Shown one piece after another: positions 1-6,951 of a DNA stretch of 62,259 nucleotides. How positions within the stretch are numbered: the stretch's first letter is position 1; every line of letters begins with the position of its first letter. Under the pieces are notes generated by a model. That model did no database searches. It had not been told where the DNA came from and saw nothing but the letters and a program-made list of their open reading frames with translations. The DNA comes from a virus. Both the position numbers and the translations under genes were made by a program. Location: IMG/VR virus record IMGVR_UViG_3300046003_005119, positions 1-62,259 of that record. One strand, 5' to 3'.

Positions 1-1270
1 GAATCCAGCGAGGTTCCTGCTGAGAATAGTCGTTACAACCCCAGATCGTTCCAGGCTCTGGAATAAAGATCTTGCGCCATTCACCAGCAATATCAGGATC
101 ACGATCTGGAGAAGGCTGCTGCTGCATGTTGGGATCGCCAGCAGATAGACGTCCGTAGCGAACTCCCTTCTGATCTCCCTCCTCGTCCTCTCGTGCGATT
201 TGGTGGAAACTGCAATGGATGCGCCCGTTGATCATGTAACGGCGAATCGAATCAGCGAAGGTGGTCCTGATCTTATTCACCTTGCGAGCTCGAAGAATCG
301 CAGTCGCTACTGGGTGCTTCGCTCCTGACAACAAGGCTTTATCGATCTGAGGCGCTCCTGTCGAAGTTTTCGACAAACGCATACCGATTGCTTCAAGAGC
401 CGGAGCCAATGCTCCAGGCTTCCACACATCACCGAAGTCAATTCTGACACCAGTTTCGTGTTTGATGAATTGCAGAGCCTGACGCTCTTCGGTCTCTGCC
501 CACAGTTCGATCTGTGCTAGACGATCTTGATCGATGAGAACACCGCGCCGCCGCATACGAACCAAACAGGGCAGAACATCAGTCTCCAAATCCCAGATGG
601 AATTCAGACCTCTCTCACCAATTATCTTATCCTGAGCGCGGAGTATCTCAAGCGGAGAAGCACAGTCTTGTTCTGCATACTCACCAACGTATCTCGCCGG
701 AAGTCGCCATAGTCCCTGCTTTGGGTCAAGCCCAAAGGAACGAGCAGCATCCACAAGCATAGTCTCATCCTTGCCCTCGATTCCATAGCGAGCAGCAATG
801 TTCTTAAGACTATACGACATGTGAAGTTCGTAGATGAGCGGATCAGCGATTTGAATGTCACGGAACCTTGCCTCCTGATTCCATTCGAATCCGTCAGAGT
901 AACCGTAGTCCACGTCATAGGACAGGTTCGCTCCTACGTATTCTCCTGTGAAATGCTTGGTCTGATGCCGAAGGTATCCAAGGACGCCTTCGACATCAAG
1001 ATTATCCCCACCCTCGTGTCTGAAAGGGAGATAGTGCTTTGGGCCTCCGTCAATCGCAAAACCCCATCCAACAGTGTATCCATCACGAAGAGCGCCTGGA
1101 CCGAGTTCACGGATCTTAGGATCTCGTGTTTCACAGTCAATCGCGATTCTCTTGGCTCCCTCCCAGTTGGGGAGATCGCTGAGAGACGGAGGGGACCATC
1201 CAGACTTCGGAGTAAAGAACCCAAGCTGAAGAGGCCCTCCTTGATTGGGATTACTTTTCTTCTTTACCAC
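1..1270 (-). CDS. polA: DNA polymerase I family A, N-terminal and early palm part (continues at 62133-61340)
   Basis: Replicative DNA polymerase of family A with a 3'-5' proofreading domain. The frame is open from an in-frame stop near 1328 down to base 1 and continues at the right end of the window. Near the N-terminus the exonuclease I motif IAIDCET is visible (DxE metal ligands). Towards base 130 comes RYGRLSAGDPNMQQQ, the conserved nucleotide-binding stretch that precedes motif A. No ATG precedes the exonuclease domain. The likeliest start is GTG at 1270, overlapping the end of the small membrane gene 1251-1373, with AAGGA about 13 bases upstream; this start is uncertain. The full protein would be about 690 residues. 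It is the last gene of the replication run that begins near 61 kb. Confidence 0.9.
   Translation of the reverse strand, partial: MVKKKSNPNQGGPLQLGFFTPKSGWSPPSLSDLPNWEGAKRIAIDCETRDPKIRELGPGALRDGYTVGWGFAIDGGPKHYLPFRHEGGDNLDVEGVLGYLRHQTKHFTGEYVGANLSYDVDYGYSDGFEWNQEARFRDIQIADPLIYELHMSYSLKNIAARYGIEGKDETMLVDAARSFGLDPKQGLWRLPARYVGEYAEQDCASPLEILRAQDKIIGERGLNSIWDLETDVLPCLVRMRRRGVLIDQDRLAQIELWAETEERQALQFIKHETGVRIDFGDVWKPGALAPALEAIGMRLSKTSTGAPQIDKALLSGAKHPVATAILRARKVNKIRTTFADSIRRYMINGRIHCSFHQIAREDEEGDQKGVRYGRLSAGDPNMQQQPSPDRDPDIAGEWRKIFIPEPGTIWGCNDYSQQEPRWI
4..129. repeat. Exact 126-bp end overlap, left copy
   Basis: Bases 4-129 are identical to bases 62134-62259. The repeat lies inside the DNA polymerase gene and keeps its reading frame across the join (offset 62130, a multiple of three). 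This is the usual mark of a circular assembly graph written as a line, or less likely a genuine short terminal repeat. Bases 1-3 (gaa) do not match 62131-62133 (tcg) and would turn a Thr codon into a different one, so they look like an end artefact. Confidence 0.95.
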
Positions 1271-1373
1271 GGCTTTCGATCCATTCCTTGAAACGAATTG
1301 CTGGATCCCACTTCGGCGGAAGCAGGATTAGGACTATGACGATTATCATCAATATCCAATTGAGAGTGGTCAT
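1251..1373 (-). CDS. Small single-pass membrane protein (40 aa)
   Basis: A 40-residue ORF starting MTTLNWILMI. Residues about 5-18 form one very hydrophobic helix (Ile/Leu/Val), followed by a charged tail ending RGKEEK. Its ATG overlaps the stop of the upstream gene (ATGA, 4 bp), and AAGGAAG lies 8 bases upstream as ribosome binding site. It overlaps the proposed GTG start of the polymerase gene. I do not recognise a family. The coupling on both sides and the clean membrane helix support a real gene. Confidence 0.65.
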   Translation of the reverse strand: MTTLNWILMIIVIVLILLPPKWDPAIRFKEWIESRGKEEK

Positions 1374-1531
1374 GAGCCATTCTTCCTTTTTATTCTGACC
1401 AGAAGTTTCAAGGACGATACCGCGTTCTCTTCTGTATCACCTTGTCCTTCACAGTTGGAGAACTCACCGCCCAACAGAAGGGCAGTGAATCTTCCAGTGA
1501 AGACGTCTTGATGAAGCGAATATCGCATCAT
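1370..1531 (-). CDS. Hypothetical protein (53 aa)
   Basis: Small ORF beginning MMRYSLHQDV and ending RIKRKNGS. It is coupled by 4-bp ATGA overlaps to the DUF3310 gene upstream and to the small membrane gene downstream, and CAGGG precedes the start. No recognisable domain. The perfect tiling of this stretch by overlapping ORFs is the main evidence. Confidence 0.55.
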   Translation of the reverse strand: MMRYSLHQDVFTGRFTALLLGGEFSNCEGQGDTEENAVSSLKLLVRIKRKNGS

Positions 1532-2151
1532 CCCTGACCATCATAACCGAATGGAGCAGGATGACCAGTTCCATGGACATCTGTGGGCGTGTTGCTTGCC
1601 GCGCCCTGCCCTACAGCACAAGCAGCGGCCCCATAGGGCAGGGCAGGCGCGGGGCTTGCGGGGCTTGCGGGTGCTAGGGTAGCGCCCAAGGCTTGCGCCC
1701 CTCCAGCGGCCTTCCCAGCGCTCCGGATTAGGGCATCCAACAGCTGAATCGCAAATTCAAGTTGCTCGCGTCGCTGCCAATCAGACAGAATGCAGCAGAA
1801 CTGGTATTCAAGATCGGGTAGGTTGTTCGCCTTCTTGAAGCGAGCGTTCAATTCGTCGATGTTTTCGGGAGCTTCGATGGACAGCGCGTAGACTGCATCG
1901 AAGTTGACGATCATCTTCTGAACGTAGGTTTTCGCCTTCAGCAAGTCCTGAAGGCCGTTCTTCTTCCACCAGCGCGAAACATACTTCGTCGCGCATCCCT
2001 CGAGATAGCCGAGGCCGACATCAATAGCCCAGTCCCAATGCTGATACTCAGCCTGATAGTGTTCTCCACCCTCTTGGGCAACGAACACTGACTTCCGACA
2101 CATGCACATATTCGTGTCGTGGCCACAGGTGTCACAGTTGGTGTTTCCCAT
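1528..2151 (-). CDS. DUF3310 (SaV-like) protein with Ala/Pro-rich tail
   Basis: The N-terminus has a CDTCGHDTNMCMC cysteine cluster that could bind zinc. Residues about 28-75 match the DUF3310 pattern: GGEHYQAEYQHWDWAIDVGLGYLEGCATKYVSRW, followed by KxGLQDLLKAKTYVQKMI. The function of the family is not settled; it is common in phage early regions. I chose ATG at 2151 with GGGAG seven bases upstream, overlapping the HD gene's TGA. The last 60 residues are an Ala/Gly/Pro-rich tail lacking Asp and Glu that coincides with a GA/TC-free DNA tract (1582-1702). Confidence 0.8.
   Translation of the reverse strand: MGNTNCDTCGHDTNMCMCRKSVFVAQEGGEHYQAEYQHWDWAIDVGLGYLEGCATKYVSRWWKKNGLQDLLKAKTYVQKMIVNFDAVYALSIEAPENIDELNARFKKANNLPDLEYQFCCILSDWQRREQLEFAIQLLDALIRSAGKAAGGAQALGATLAPASPASPAPALPYGAAACAVGQGAASNTPTDVHGTGHPAPFGYDGQG
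1582..1702. other. GA/TC-free tract, 121 bp
   Basis: Between the TC at 1580-1581 and the TC at 1702-1703 no GA or TC dinucleotide occurs on either strand. The stretch is GC-rich, with words such as gggcagggcaggcgcgggg, unlike the surrounding sequence. It encodes the Ala/Pro/Gly tail of the DUF3310 protein. Chance is a poor explanation, and two further tracts of the same kind exist at 23.9 and 37.7 kb. Confidence 0.85.
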
Positions 2152-2153
2152 GA

Positions 2154-2702
2154 TCAAACTCCCAGATCGGGCAGGAACGCCCAGTCAGAGTTCTTGCATT
2201 CATGGAAGAGATTGAGAATCGGCTCGGGGAACCTTGCAGCGTCCCGCTTGAACCGGTCCTCGATCGCGGTTTGCATCGTGGTCAAGTTCAGGTTGCCAAG
2301 ACGCTTCTGATCTCTGGCATACAGGTAGAGTTCGAGAATATCGAGGCCCTTGAGCCAGAGATGGAGTTCTTCACTCAGACCGATGAAGTGCTGCTCGCCG
2401 AACAGTTCTTGAAGAACATCGAGTTCTTCCAGAACGACAGCTTCGTTGCTGTTGTGATAGACGTGTTTCAACGCCGGAGAAGGAACGTCTCCGATGACAC
2501 GCTCCGGGATATCGTGCTCGACGATCGCCCAGATGAGTTCCTTGGGTGCATCAACCCAAAGAAGGCGCAGCAGAGTCAGCATGTTGAAAGAGTGATGACC
2601 ATTGGAATATTCGCCAATGGTCCTGATAACATGCAGTCTCTGCACGTCAGCAGCTTCGCGCAGAAACTTCACACGCTCTTGATTTGTGAGCAGCTTATAC
2701 AT
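2154..2702 (-). CDS. HD-domain 5'-nucleotidase / dNTP hydrolase (YfbR-like)
   Basis: A 182-residue HD-superfamily phosphohydrolase. GHHSFNMLTLLRLLW supplies the first His, EHDIPERVIGDVPSP supplies the HD metal pair, and a later Asp (LKGLDILELYLYA) completes the YfbR-type set. Such enzymes dephosphorylate dNMPs or dNTPs. Next to a hydroxymethylase-type gene the natural role would be removal of the competing normal nucleotide, for example dTMP or dTTP; that is inference. ATG at 2702 follows GGAGG and abuts the stop of the neighbouring thymidylate-synthase-fold gene. Confidence 0.8.
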   Translation of the reverse strand: MYKLLTNQERVKFLREAADVQRLHVIRTIGEYSNGHHSFNMLTLLRLLWVDAPKELIWAIVEHDIPERVIGDVPSPALKHVYHNSNEAVVLEELDVLQELFGEQHFIGLSEELHLWLKGLDILELYLYARDQKRLGNLNLTTMQTAIEDRFKRDAARFPEPILNLFHECKNSDWAFLPDLGV

Positions 2703-3671
2703 TCACTTGATCCTCCGGATGATATATTCACGACAGGCTTTCTGCCAGTCAGTTGCGGCGCATTCTCCAATGGCTTTGAGAGCCATCTCGTGATCCTTGG
2801 CTTTGTGCCAGTTCCACGCTCGAAGCATCGGCAGCGCCACTCGCTTGAAGAACTTGTCGCGATAGCCGATGACTTCTCCATGCTGAACAAACATCTCGAG
2901 ATCTGCCATCCAGTCCTCGATCGGACCGTTCACCATCGGATACGGCGAAACTTCGCCGCTTTCGTATTCAGCTGAAGCAATCGGAAGAGACAAGAGACTG
3001 GAGTGCTTCTCGAAGGTCGACATATATGCGTGGAAGTTTGTTGAGATCTGTTCATAGATGCCGACCTCAACACCGATCCACGCCGCGACGACTTCCTGCA
3101 TCATCGAGAAGTGAACAGCGTTCGCACCGTATGCACCCCAGATCATGTCGTTGGAACGGTTGAAGACATACATGTCCAGCCGACCGTCGACGATACGGAA
3201 GTTCACCATCTGGTTGCAAGGAAAGTCCTTGCCTTCACGACCGAGATCAGAAGCAGGGTCCCACATTCCCATCGATACACGACGGTCATCCGGGTTCTCC
3301 TTCAGAAGCATGGCACAAGTCGCCAACTGATCGACACCGAACCACTCGCGCCAGCGATGACCGTAGGCTCCATGGAAGGTGACACCATCATCGCTGTAGT
3401 TCGCGATCGATCCGTTGAATCGACTGATCCACTCAACATCGTTGCGACCAGCAATCATCCAGAGGCCTTCCATAAAGTGGAAGAACGGATTTGCATCCCT
3501 TTCAGGGAAGAACATCACTCGCTCTTTGGGCTTCTTGTAGACTGTAGTCACAGGAGTCCTGAACACCCTGACAGGACCGTTGCGGCTGTCGCGAAGAATG
3601 CCTTCGTCACGAACAGTGTGAAGCCCAAGGAGAAGGGCTTCAGAGACGTTGCGGACAGTGATCACTCTCAT
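2703..3671 (-). CDS. Thymidylate synthase-fold enzyme, probable dUMP hydroxymethylase
   Basis: A 322-residue thymidylate-synthase-fold protein. The catalytic Cys is about residue 152 in DFPCNQMVNF; the His that follows the Cys in canonical ThyA (PCH) is Asn here, as in many phage hydroxymethylases. FNRSNDMIWGAYGAN matches the dUMP-binding loop, and its Asn (about 184) corresponds to the Asn that selects uracil over cytosine in ThyA. It therefore probably acts on dUMP using methylene-tetrahydrofolate, making hmdUMP or dTMP. It sits between an HD nucleotidase and a glycosyltransferase, two genes downstream of a 5-hmdU-kinase-type gene, which favours hydroxymethylation. The start overlaps the upstream stop (TAATG). 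Confidence 0.85.
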   Translation of the reverse strand: MRVITVRNVSEALLLGLHTVRDEGILRDSRNGPVRVFRTPVTTVYKKPKERVMFFPERDANPFFHFMEGLWMIAGRNDVEWISRFNGSIANYSDDGVTFHGAYGHRWREWFGVDQLATCAMLLKENPDDRRVSMGMWDPASDLGREGKDFPCNQMVNFRIVDGRLDMYVFNRSNDMIWGAYGANAVHFSMMQEVVAAWIGVEVGIYEQISTNFHAYMSTFEKHSSLLSLPIASAEYESGEVSPYPMVNGPIEDWMADLEMFVQHGEVIGYRDKFFKRVALPMLRAWNWHKAKDHEMALKAIGECAATDWQKACREYIIRRIK

Positions 3672-4954
3672 TATGCGAGAACTCCAAAGTGGTTGAACAT
3701 GAGATCCGAGTATTTCTCTCGGATGGATGGATCGTCAGTTCCACGAATCGTGTCGATGGAACCGAAGGCGAGATCGATGACTCGCTGAGCGACGATCTCA
3801 CGGTCGAACATCGGCAGAAGCTGAAGCGCAGCCTCGCGATAATTCGCGGCGAGTTGGTGGCTCATTTCGCCAACCTCGAGCACGAGATTCGCGTATTGCT
3901 CCGGATCGATATGACCATCAGGGATATCCCAGTAGTGAACACCAGCCTCGAAGATCGAATCACCCATTCCCATCGGTCTCGCAATGGGAATAGCACCATG
4001 GATCATAGCATCAACGACAACGCGGTTCCAATGACCGCCGACAGCGGCATATTTGCGCGACCAAGAAGGATCGACAAGAGCGCGGGCGCTTCCGAGCATC
4101 TCTTCCACTTTGGGCGTGTTCCAGTAGCCCTCATGAACCATACCATTCTCAAGAGCAACTTCCCAGAAGCGACCGCCCTGACCACGGCTATCAATCGGAT
4201 GGTAATACTCAGGCTTGCACTTGTCCTCGCTCGTCATGTATTGATACTCGATGCCGAGACCTGCGACATGCCGATATTCGTCGTCACGCTTGGGCGGCAT
4301 GTAGGCGATTGCCTCGATCAACTCGTGAGCATGTTTCCACGCCTTGAAGGTCTGCATGTTGACGAAGCCACGCTTGCGTTCTGCCCAAGAAGCGACCTTC
4401 CGCACTGGGTTGAACTGAGGATTCACGACCAGCGCCCGAGGTGTCGTCAGAAAGTTGGCTCCGTTCAGAGCGCAGTCATGAACGCAGGCAATACCAGAAA
4501 GCTGATCTTGGATCGCCAGAATATGCGGCGCTCCTGACTTTACGTTTCCGTCGTGAACGAAAGCAATCTGCTTGATCGATCTCGGCAGATCATACAGATT
4601 GGTCCATTCATGGTTTCCGAGGTTATCCTTGTTTTTGCTCGGAACAGGAACCGTCCAGATGATAAGGTCATAATCGACCATAATCTGTTTCGCGGTTGCC
4701 AGCGCAGCCGATCCCTTGTAGGCAATCCGGTCATTCCGACGGAAGTTCCAGCCCTTGCCTTGGTCGTGTGGGATTCCACTTGGGCCGACGATCCAGTCAC
4801 CAGTCTTGTTTTGTTCGTGAGCCTTAATGGCATAGACGAACTGTTTGAGATGGACTGTGTGTCCAAGATCTTTCAATCCACCGATCAACTGCTCAGTGTG
4901 ATTGATGATTCCACCAAGGTCCATGACCTGATGCAATGCAACGAGAATTCGCAT
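3671..4954 (-). CDS. GT-B fold glycosyltransferase
   Basis: A 427-residue protein with a GT4-like layout: an N-terminal Rossmann half starting MRILVALHQVMDLGGIINHTE (substrate loop), and a C-terminal half with LVDPSWSRKYAAVGGHWNRVVVDAMIHGAIPIA, resembling the donor-binding E/D-x7-E region. No signal peptide. It could glucosylate a hydroxymethylated base, since it is flanked by the hydroxymethylase-like gene and the 5-hmdU-kinase-type gene; a surface-glycan role is the alternative. ATG at 4954 follows GGGGG, and a promoter at 4981-5009 precedes it. Confidence 0.8.
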   Translation of the reverse strand: MRILVALHQVMDLGGIINHTEQLIGGLKDLGHTVHLKQFVYAIKAHEQNKTGDWIVGPSGIPHDQGKGWNFRRNDRIAYKGSAALATAKQIMVDYDLIIWTVPVPSKNKDNLGNHEWTNLYDLPRSIKQIAFVHDGNVKSGAPHILAIQDQLSGIACVHDCALNGANFLTTPRALVVNPQFNPVRKVASWAERKRGFVNMQTFKAWKHAHELIEAIAYMPPKRDDEYRHVAGLGIEYQYMTSEDKCKPEYYHPIDSRGQGGRFWEVALENGMVHEGYWNTPKVEEMLGSARALVDPSWSRKYAAVGGHWNRVVVDAMIHGAIPIARPMGMGDSIFEAGVHYWDIPDGHIDPEQYANLVLEVGEMSHQLAANYREAALQLLPMFDREIVAQRVIDLAFGSIDTIRGTDDPSIREKYSDLMFNHFGVLA

Positions 4955-4980
4955 GATACCCCCTGTGCTTTACTCGACCT

Positions 4981-5009
4981 ACAATAGCCCGCACGGGGGC
5001 AAAAGACAA
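4981..5009 (-). promoter_or_regulatory. Sigma70-like promoter (TTGTCT-17-TATTGT) for glycosyltransferase gene
   Basis: On the minus strand TTGTCT and TATTGT are separated by 17 bases, 27 bases before the glycosyltransferase ATG. The -35 overlaps a dyad at 5005-5021 (GATAAGTAGAAGTTGTC) that recurs at the -35 of other phage promoters. Confidence 0.65.
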
Positions 5010-5012
5010 CTT

Positions 5013-5201
5013 CTACTTATCTCTGCTTGCACTACTTTTGATTGCGAAGATAAGCATGATTAAAGGTGTGAAGCCTGAGAATAGGAACATAAAGAACGCT
5101 ACACTCAGGCTCAGATGTTTCTTCTTGATATCATACCAGAAGAGACTCAGCATGAACCACATTGACCACCAGACAATGAGCCAGAAGAGCCAGTTAGGCA
5201 T
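5013..5201 (-). CDS. Small two-helix membrane protein (62 aa)
   Basis: Begins MPNWLFWLIVWWSMWFMLSLF and has a second hydrophobic helix near SVAFFMFLFSGFTPLIMLIFA, with a basic loop (KKKH) between. A longer frame exists upstream, but ATG at 5201 overlaps the stop of the preceding gene by 8 bp and gives a clean membrane hairpin. Function unknown; its place within the modification cluster may be incidental. Confidence 0.6.
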   Translation of the reverse strand: MPNWLFWLIVWWSMWFMLSLFWYDIKKKHLSLSVAFFMFLFSGFTPLIMLIFAIKSSASRDK

Positions 5202-6084
5202 GATACTTACTTCTGGGTTTCCCCTGACCAAGACGAACTCGTTCATACTTATCGAACTCGCAGAACGCGAATTGGATATCAGTGGGAACAAGTCTCCCGT
5301 CGTGAGTCCACAGCATCTCTTGCCATTCGCCGATCTTCCGAATTATGTCCATGGATCGTTGTTCAGTGAGAGGAGTTGCAGAGTCATCGCCCAAGAGACG
5401 AGCAGCACCACGACGAGCTCCAGGACCGATAGGAGTCCAGCTATCCCAGTCGACGGGATAAGAGAACGTCCCGTCCTTGGAATGCTCGAACGTCTCGTTC
5501 CAGAAACCAGTGTAGGTCGTGTCGAGCAGAACTTCCTTGGTCATGAAACCAGTTCCACCGAAGCCGCCGATCATACGCATCCGATCAGAGACTTCTTCCC
5601 AGCTTTGGGTCTCTTCAGCAATCTTCACGAGTTGCGGTGTCTTCGCGTGAAGATCCTTGAGAAAGTAGTCGACAACCACTTCCTGCTTCGGAGCGGAGAT
5701 ACCTTGGTTTGTGATGACATATGCTCCGGTAAACACTCGTTCGCGCGAAGCCAGACGTGATTCTGCCAAGTCCTTAATGCCATCAAAGTCGAACGTGTCA
5801 TACTGTTGCCATCCGATCGCTTGTGCAAATTCCCAAGTGCCGAAGTATCTGTATAGCGCACAGTTCATGAGGATGGTGCGCTTGTCATCGTTGAAGTTCG
5901 GCCCATAGAAGAGCCGACGAAGCTGATCGCTCGTGCGATCGTGATGTCTCCTCACGTTTGTGAATTTGTAAGTCCGTAGGATCTCGTCATCAGTCCACGG
6001 AAATGAAAAACCCGCCTCCTTCCGGAGGCGGATCTCTTCGCGTTCGTTGAGATAATCGTAGAACGCTTGCGCCCTGAGGCCCAT
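5194..6084 (-). CDS. 5-hmdU DNA kinase helical-domain protein / aGPT-PPlase-like (thymine hypermodification)
   Basis: A 296-residue protein. Its N-terminal part reads FYDYLNEREEIRLRKEAG, then PWTDDEILRTYKFTNVRRHHD, the signature of the family shared by 5-hydroxymethyl-dU DNA kinase helical domains and alpha-glutamyl/putrescinyl-thymidine pyrophosphorylases (Pfam HMUDK_hel). In characterised phages such proteins act on 5-hmdU in DNA and attach amino acids or polyamines. I see no P-loop, so a transferase-type role is as likely as a kinase. GPGARRGAARLLGDD is another family-like motif near residue 220. With the TS-fold enzyme and glycosyltransferase it defines a likely base-hypermodification module. 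The family recognition is from memory and should be confirmed. Confidence 0.8.
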   Translation of the reverse strand: MGLRAQAFYDYLNEREEIRLRKEAGFSFPWTDDEILRTYKFTNVRRHHDRTSDQLRRLFYGPNFNDDKRTILMNCALYRYFGTWEFAQAIGWQQYDTFDFDGIKDLAESRLASRERVFTGAYVITNQGISAPKQEVVVDYFLKDLHAKTPQLVKIAEETQSWEEVSDRMRMIGGFGGTGFMTKEVLLDTTYTGFWNETFEHSKDGTFSYPVDWDSWTPIGPGARRGAARLLGDDSATPLTEQRSMDIIRKIGEWQEMLWTHDGRLVPTDIQFAFCEFDKYERVRLGQGKPRSKYHA

Positions 6085-6086
6085 GA

Positions 6087-6836
6087 TTAGGCCGAGGCCA
6101 CGGGTTCAGCCGGAGCAGCGGCTTTCGCCTCAGCTTTGGCTTTCGCTTCGGCTTCCTTGGCAGCTTTCTTCGCAGCCAACTCGGCGTCACGGGCGACCTT
6201 GGCAGCAGCACGTTCGGCGGCCTTGGTTTCCTTCGACAGATCAGGGTCGACCAGATTGTGCTTCTTATACCAAGCAGCGCGCCGCTCAGTATACTCCGCA
6301 TCGGTCGGCTCGGTCACCTTCATGATGCCCTTGTCGGTCCAGTTGTAGACGTCCCACGGCTCGGTGCCATCGGCCTCGATCACGTCGACGATGGTCATGC
6401 CGTCCTTGTAGTTCGCCCAACGGTGAGCGCGACCGTGGTCGGTGCCGTTGTGTTCGCCGATCTTCGAAATGGTCGAGAACATCTTGCGGGTCGGACGCTT
6501 GACCAGTTGCGGCATGGACGATTTCGCGGGCTTGCGTTCTTTGGGTTCCTTCGGAGCCTTGGGTTCCTTCGGAGCCTTGGGAGCTTTCGCAGGCTTGCCA
6601 GCAGCGACGGGAGCACCAGCATCAGCGGCCTCGGCGGCGGAAGTCGACTCGAACCGCTCCAGAGCCTTCCAGGTCTGCTCGACGGCAGCGTCGTGATCTT
6701 TGAAACCGCGAATGCTGGCGACGCCGAGATTGGTCGCGACGAGGTTCCGCAATTCGAGCAGCTTGTCGTCGGCGAGAGCGGCGAGAGCGGCTTGGGTGTA
6801 GGAATTGCCGAGGAAGGCAATGGTCTTATCGGTCAT
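6087..6836 (-). CDS. Hypothetical Lys/Ala-rich protein (249 aa)
   Basis: N-terminal segment MTDKTIAFLGNSY, then a low-complexity linker of KAPKAPKEPKAPKEPKE repeats (about residues 85-105), a middle globular part (FSTISKIGEHNGTDHGRAHRW) and a long Lys/Ala/Glu helix at the C-terminus. The composition suggests a nucleic-acid-binding or nucleoid-type protein, but I recognise no family. GGAG lies 6 bases before ATG 6836, and a promoter is at 6895-6923. Confidence 0.6.
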   Translation of the reverse strand: MTDKTIAFLGNSYTQAALAALADDKLLELRNLVATNLGVASIRGFKDHDAAVEQTWKALERFESTSAAEAADAGAPVAAGKPAKAPKAPKEPKAPKEPKERKPAKSSMPQLVKRPTRKMFSTISKIGEHNGTDHGRAHRWANYKDGMTIVDVIEADGTEPWDVYNWTDKGIMKVTEPTDAEYTERRAAWYKKHNLVDPDLSKETKAAERAAAKVARDAELAAKKAAKEAEAKAKAEAKAAAPAEPVASA

Positions 6837-6894
6837 GATTGACTCCATTTCTACGTTTATTGGAAGCGCCATTGCCTCCAGTGCTAGAGCCTAT

Positions 6895-6923
6895 ACATTA
6901 CAACGGTCCAACACTAGAGGCAA
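6895..6923 (-). promoter_or_regulatory. Sigma70-like promoter (TTGCCT-17-TAATGT)
   Basis: On the minus strand TTGCCT and TAATGT are spaced 17 bases, in the gap between the ribonucleotide reductase stop and the Lys/Ala-rich gene. The downstream leader contains GGAG before the ATG at 6836. Confidence 0.55.
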
Positions 6924-6951
6924 CCTTTATTTGTTCAAGACTGACAAATAA

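Noticed and set aside
6000-6035. Strong inverted repeat CCGCCTCC...GGAGGCGG as terminator
   Set aside because: It lies inside the coding region of the 296-aa hmdU-type gene, near its 5' end; more likely codon coincidence.
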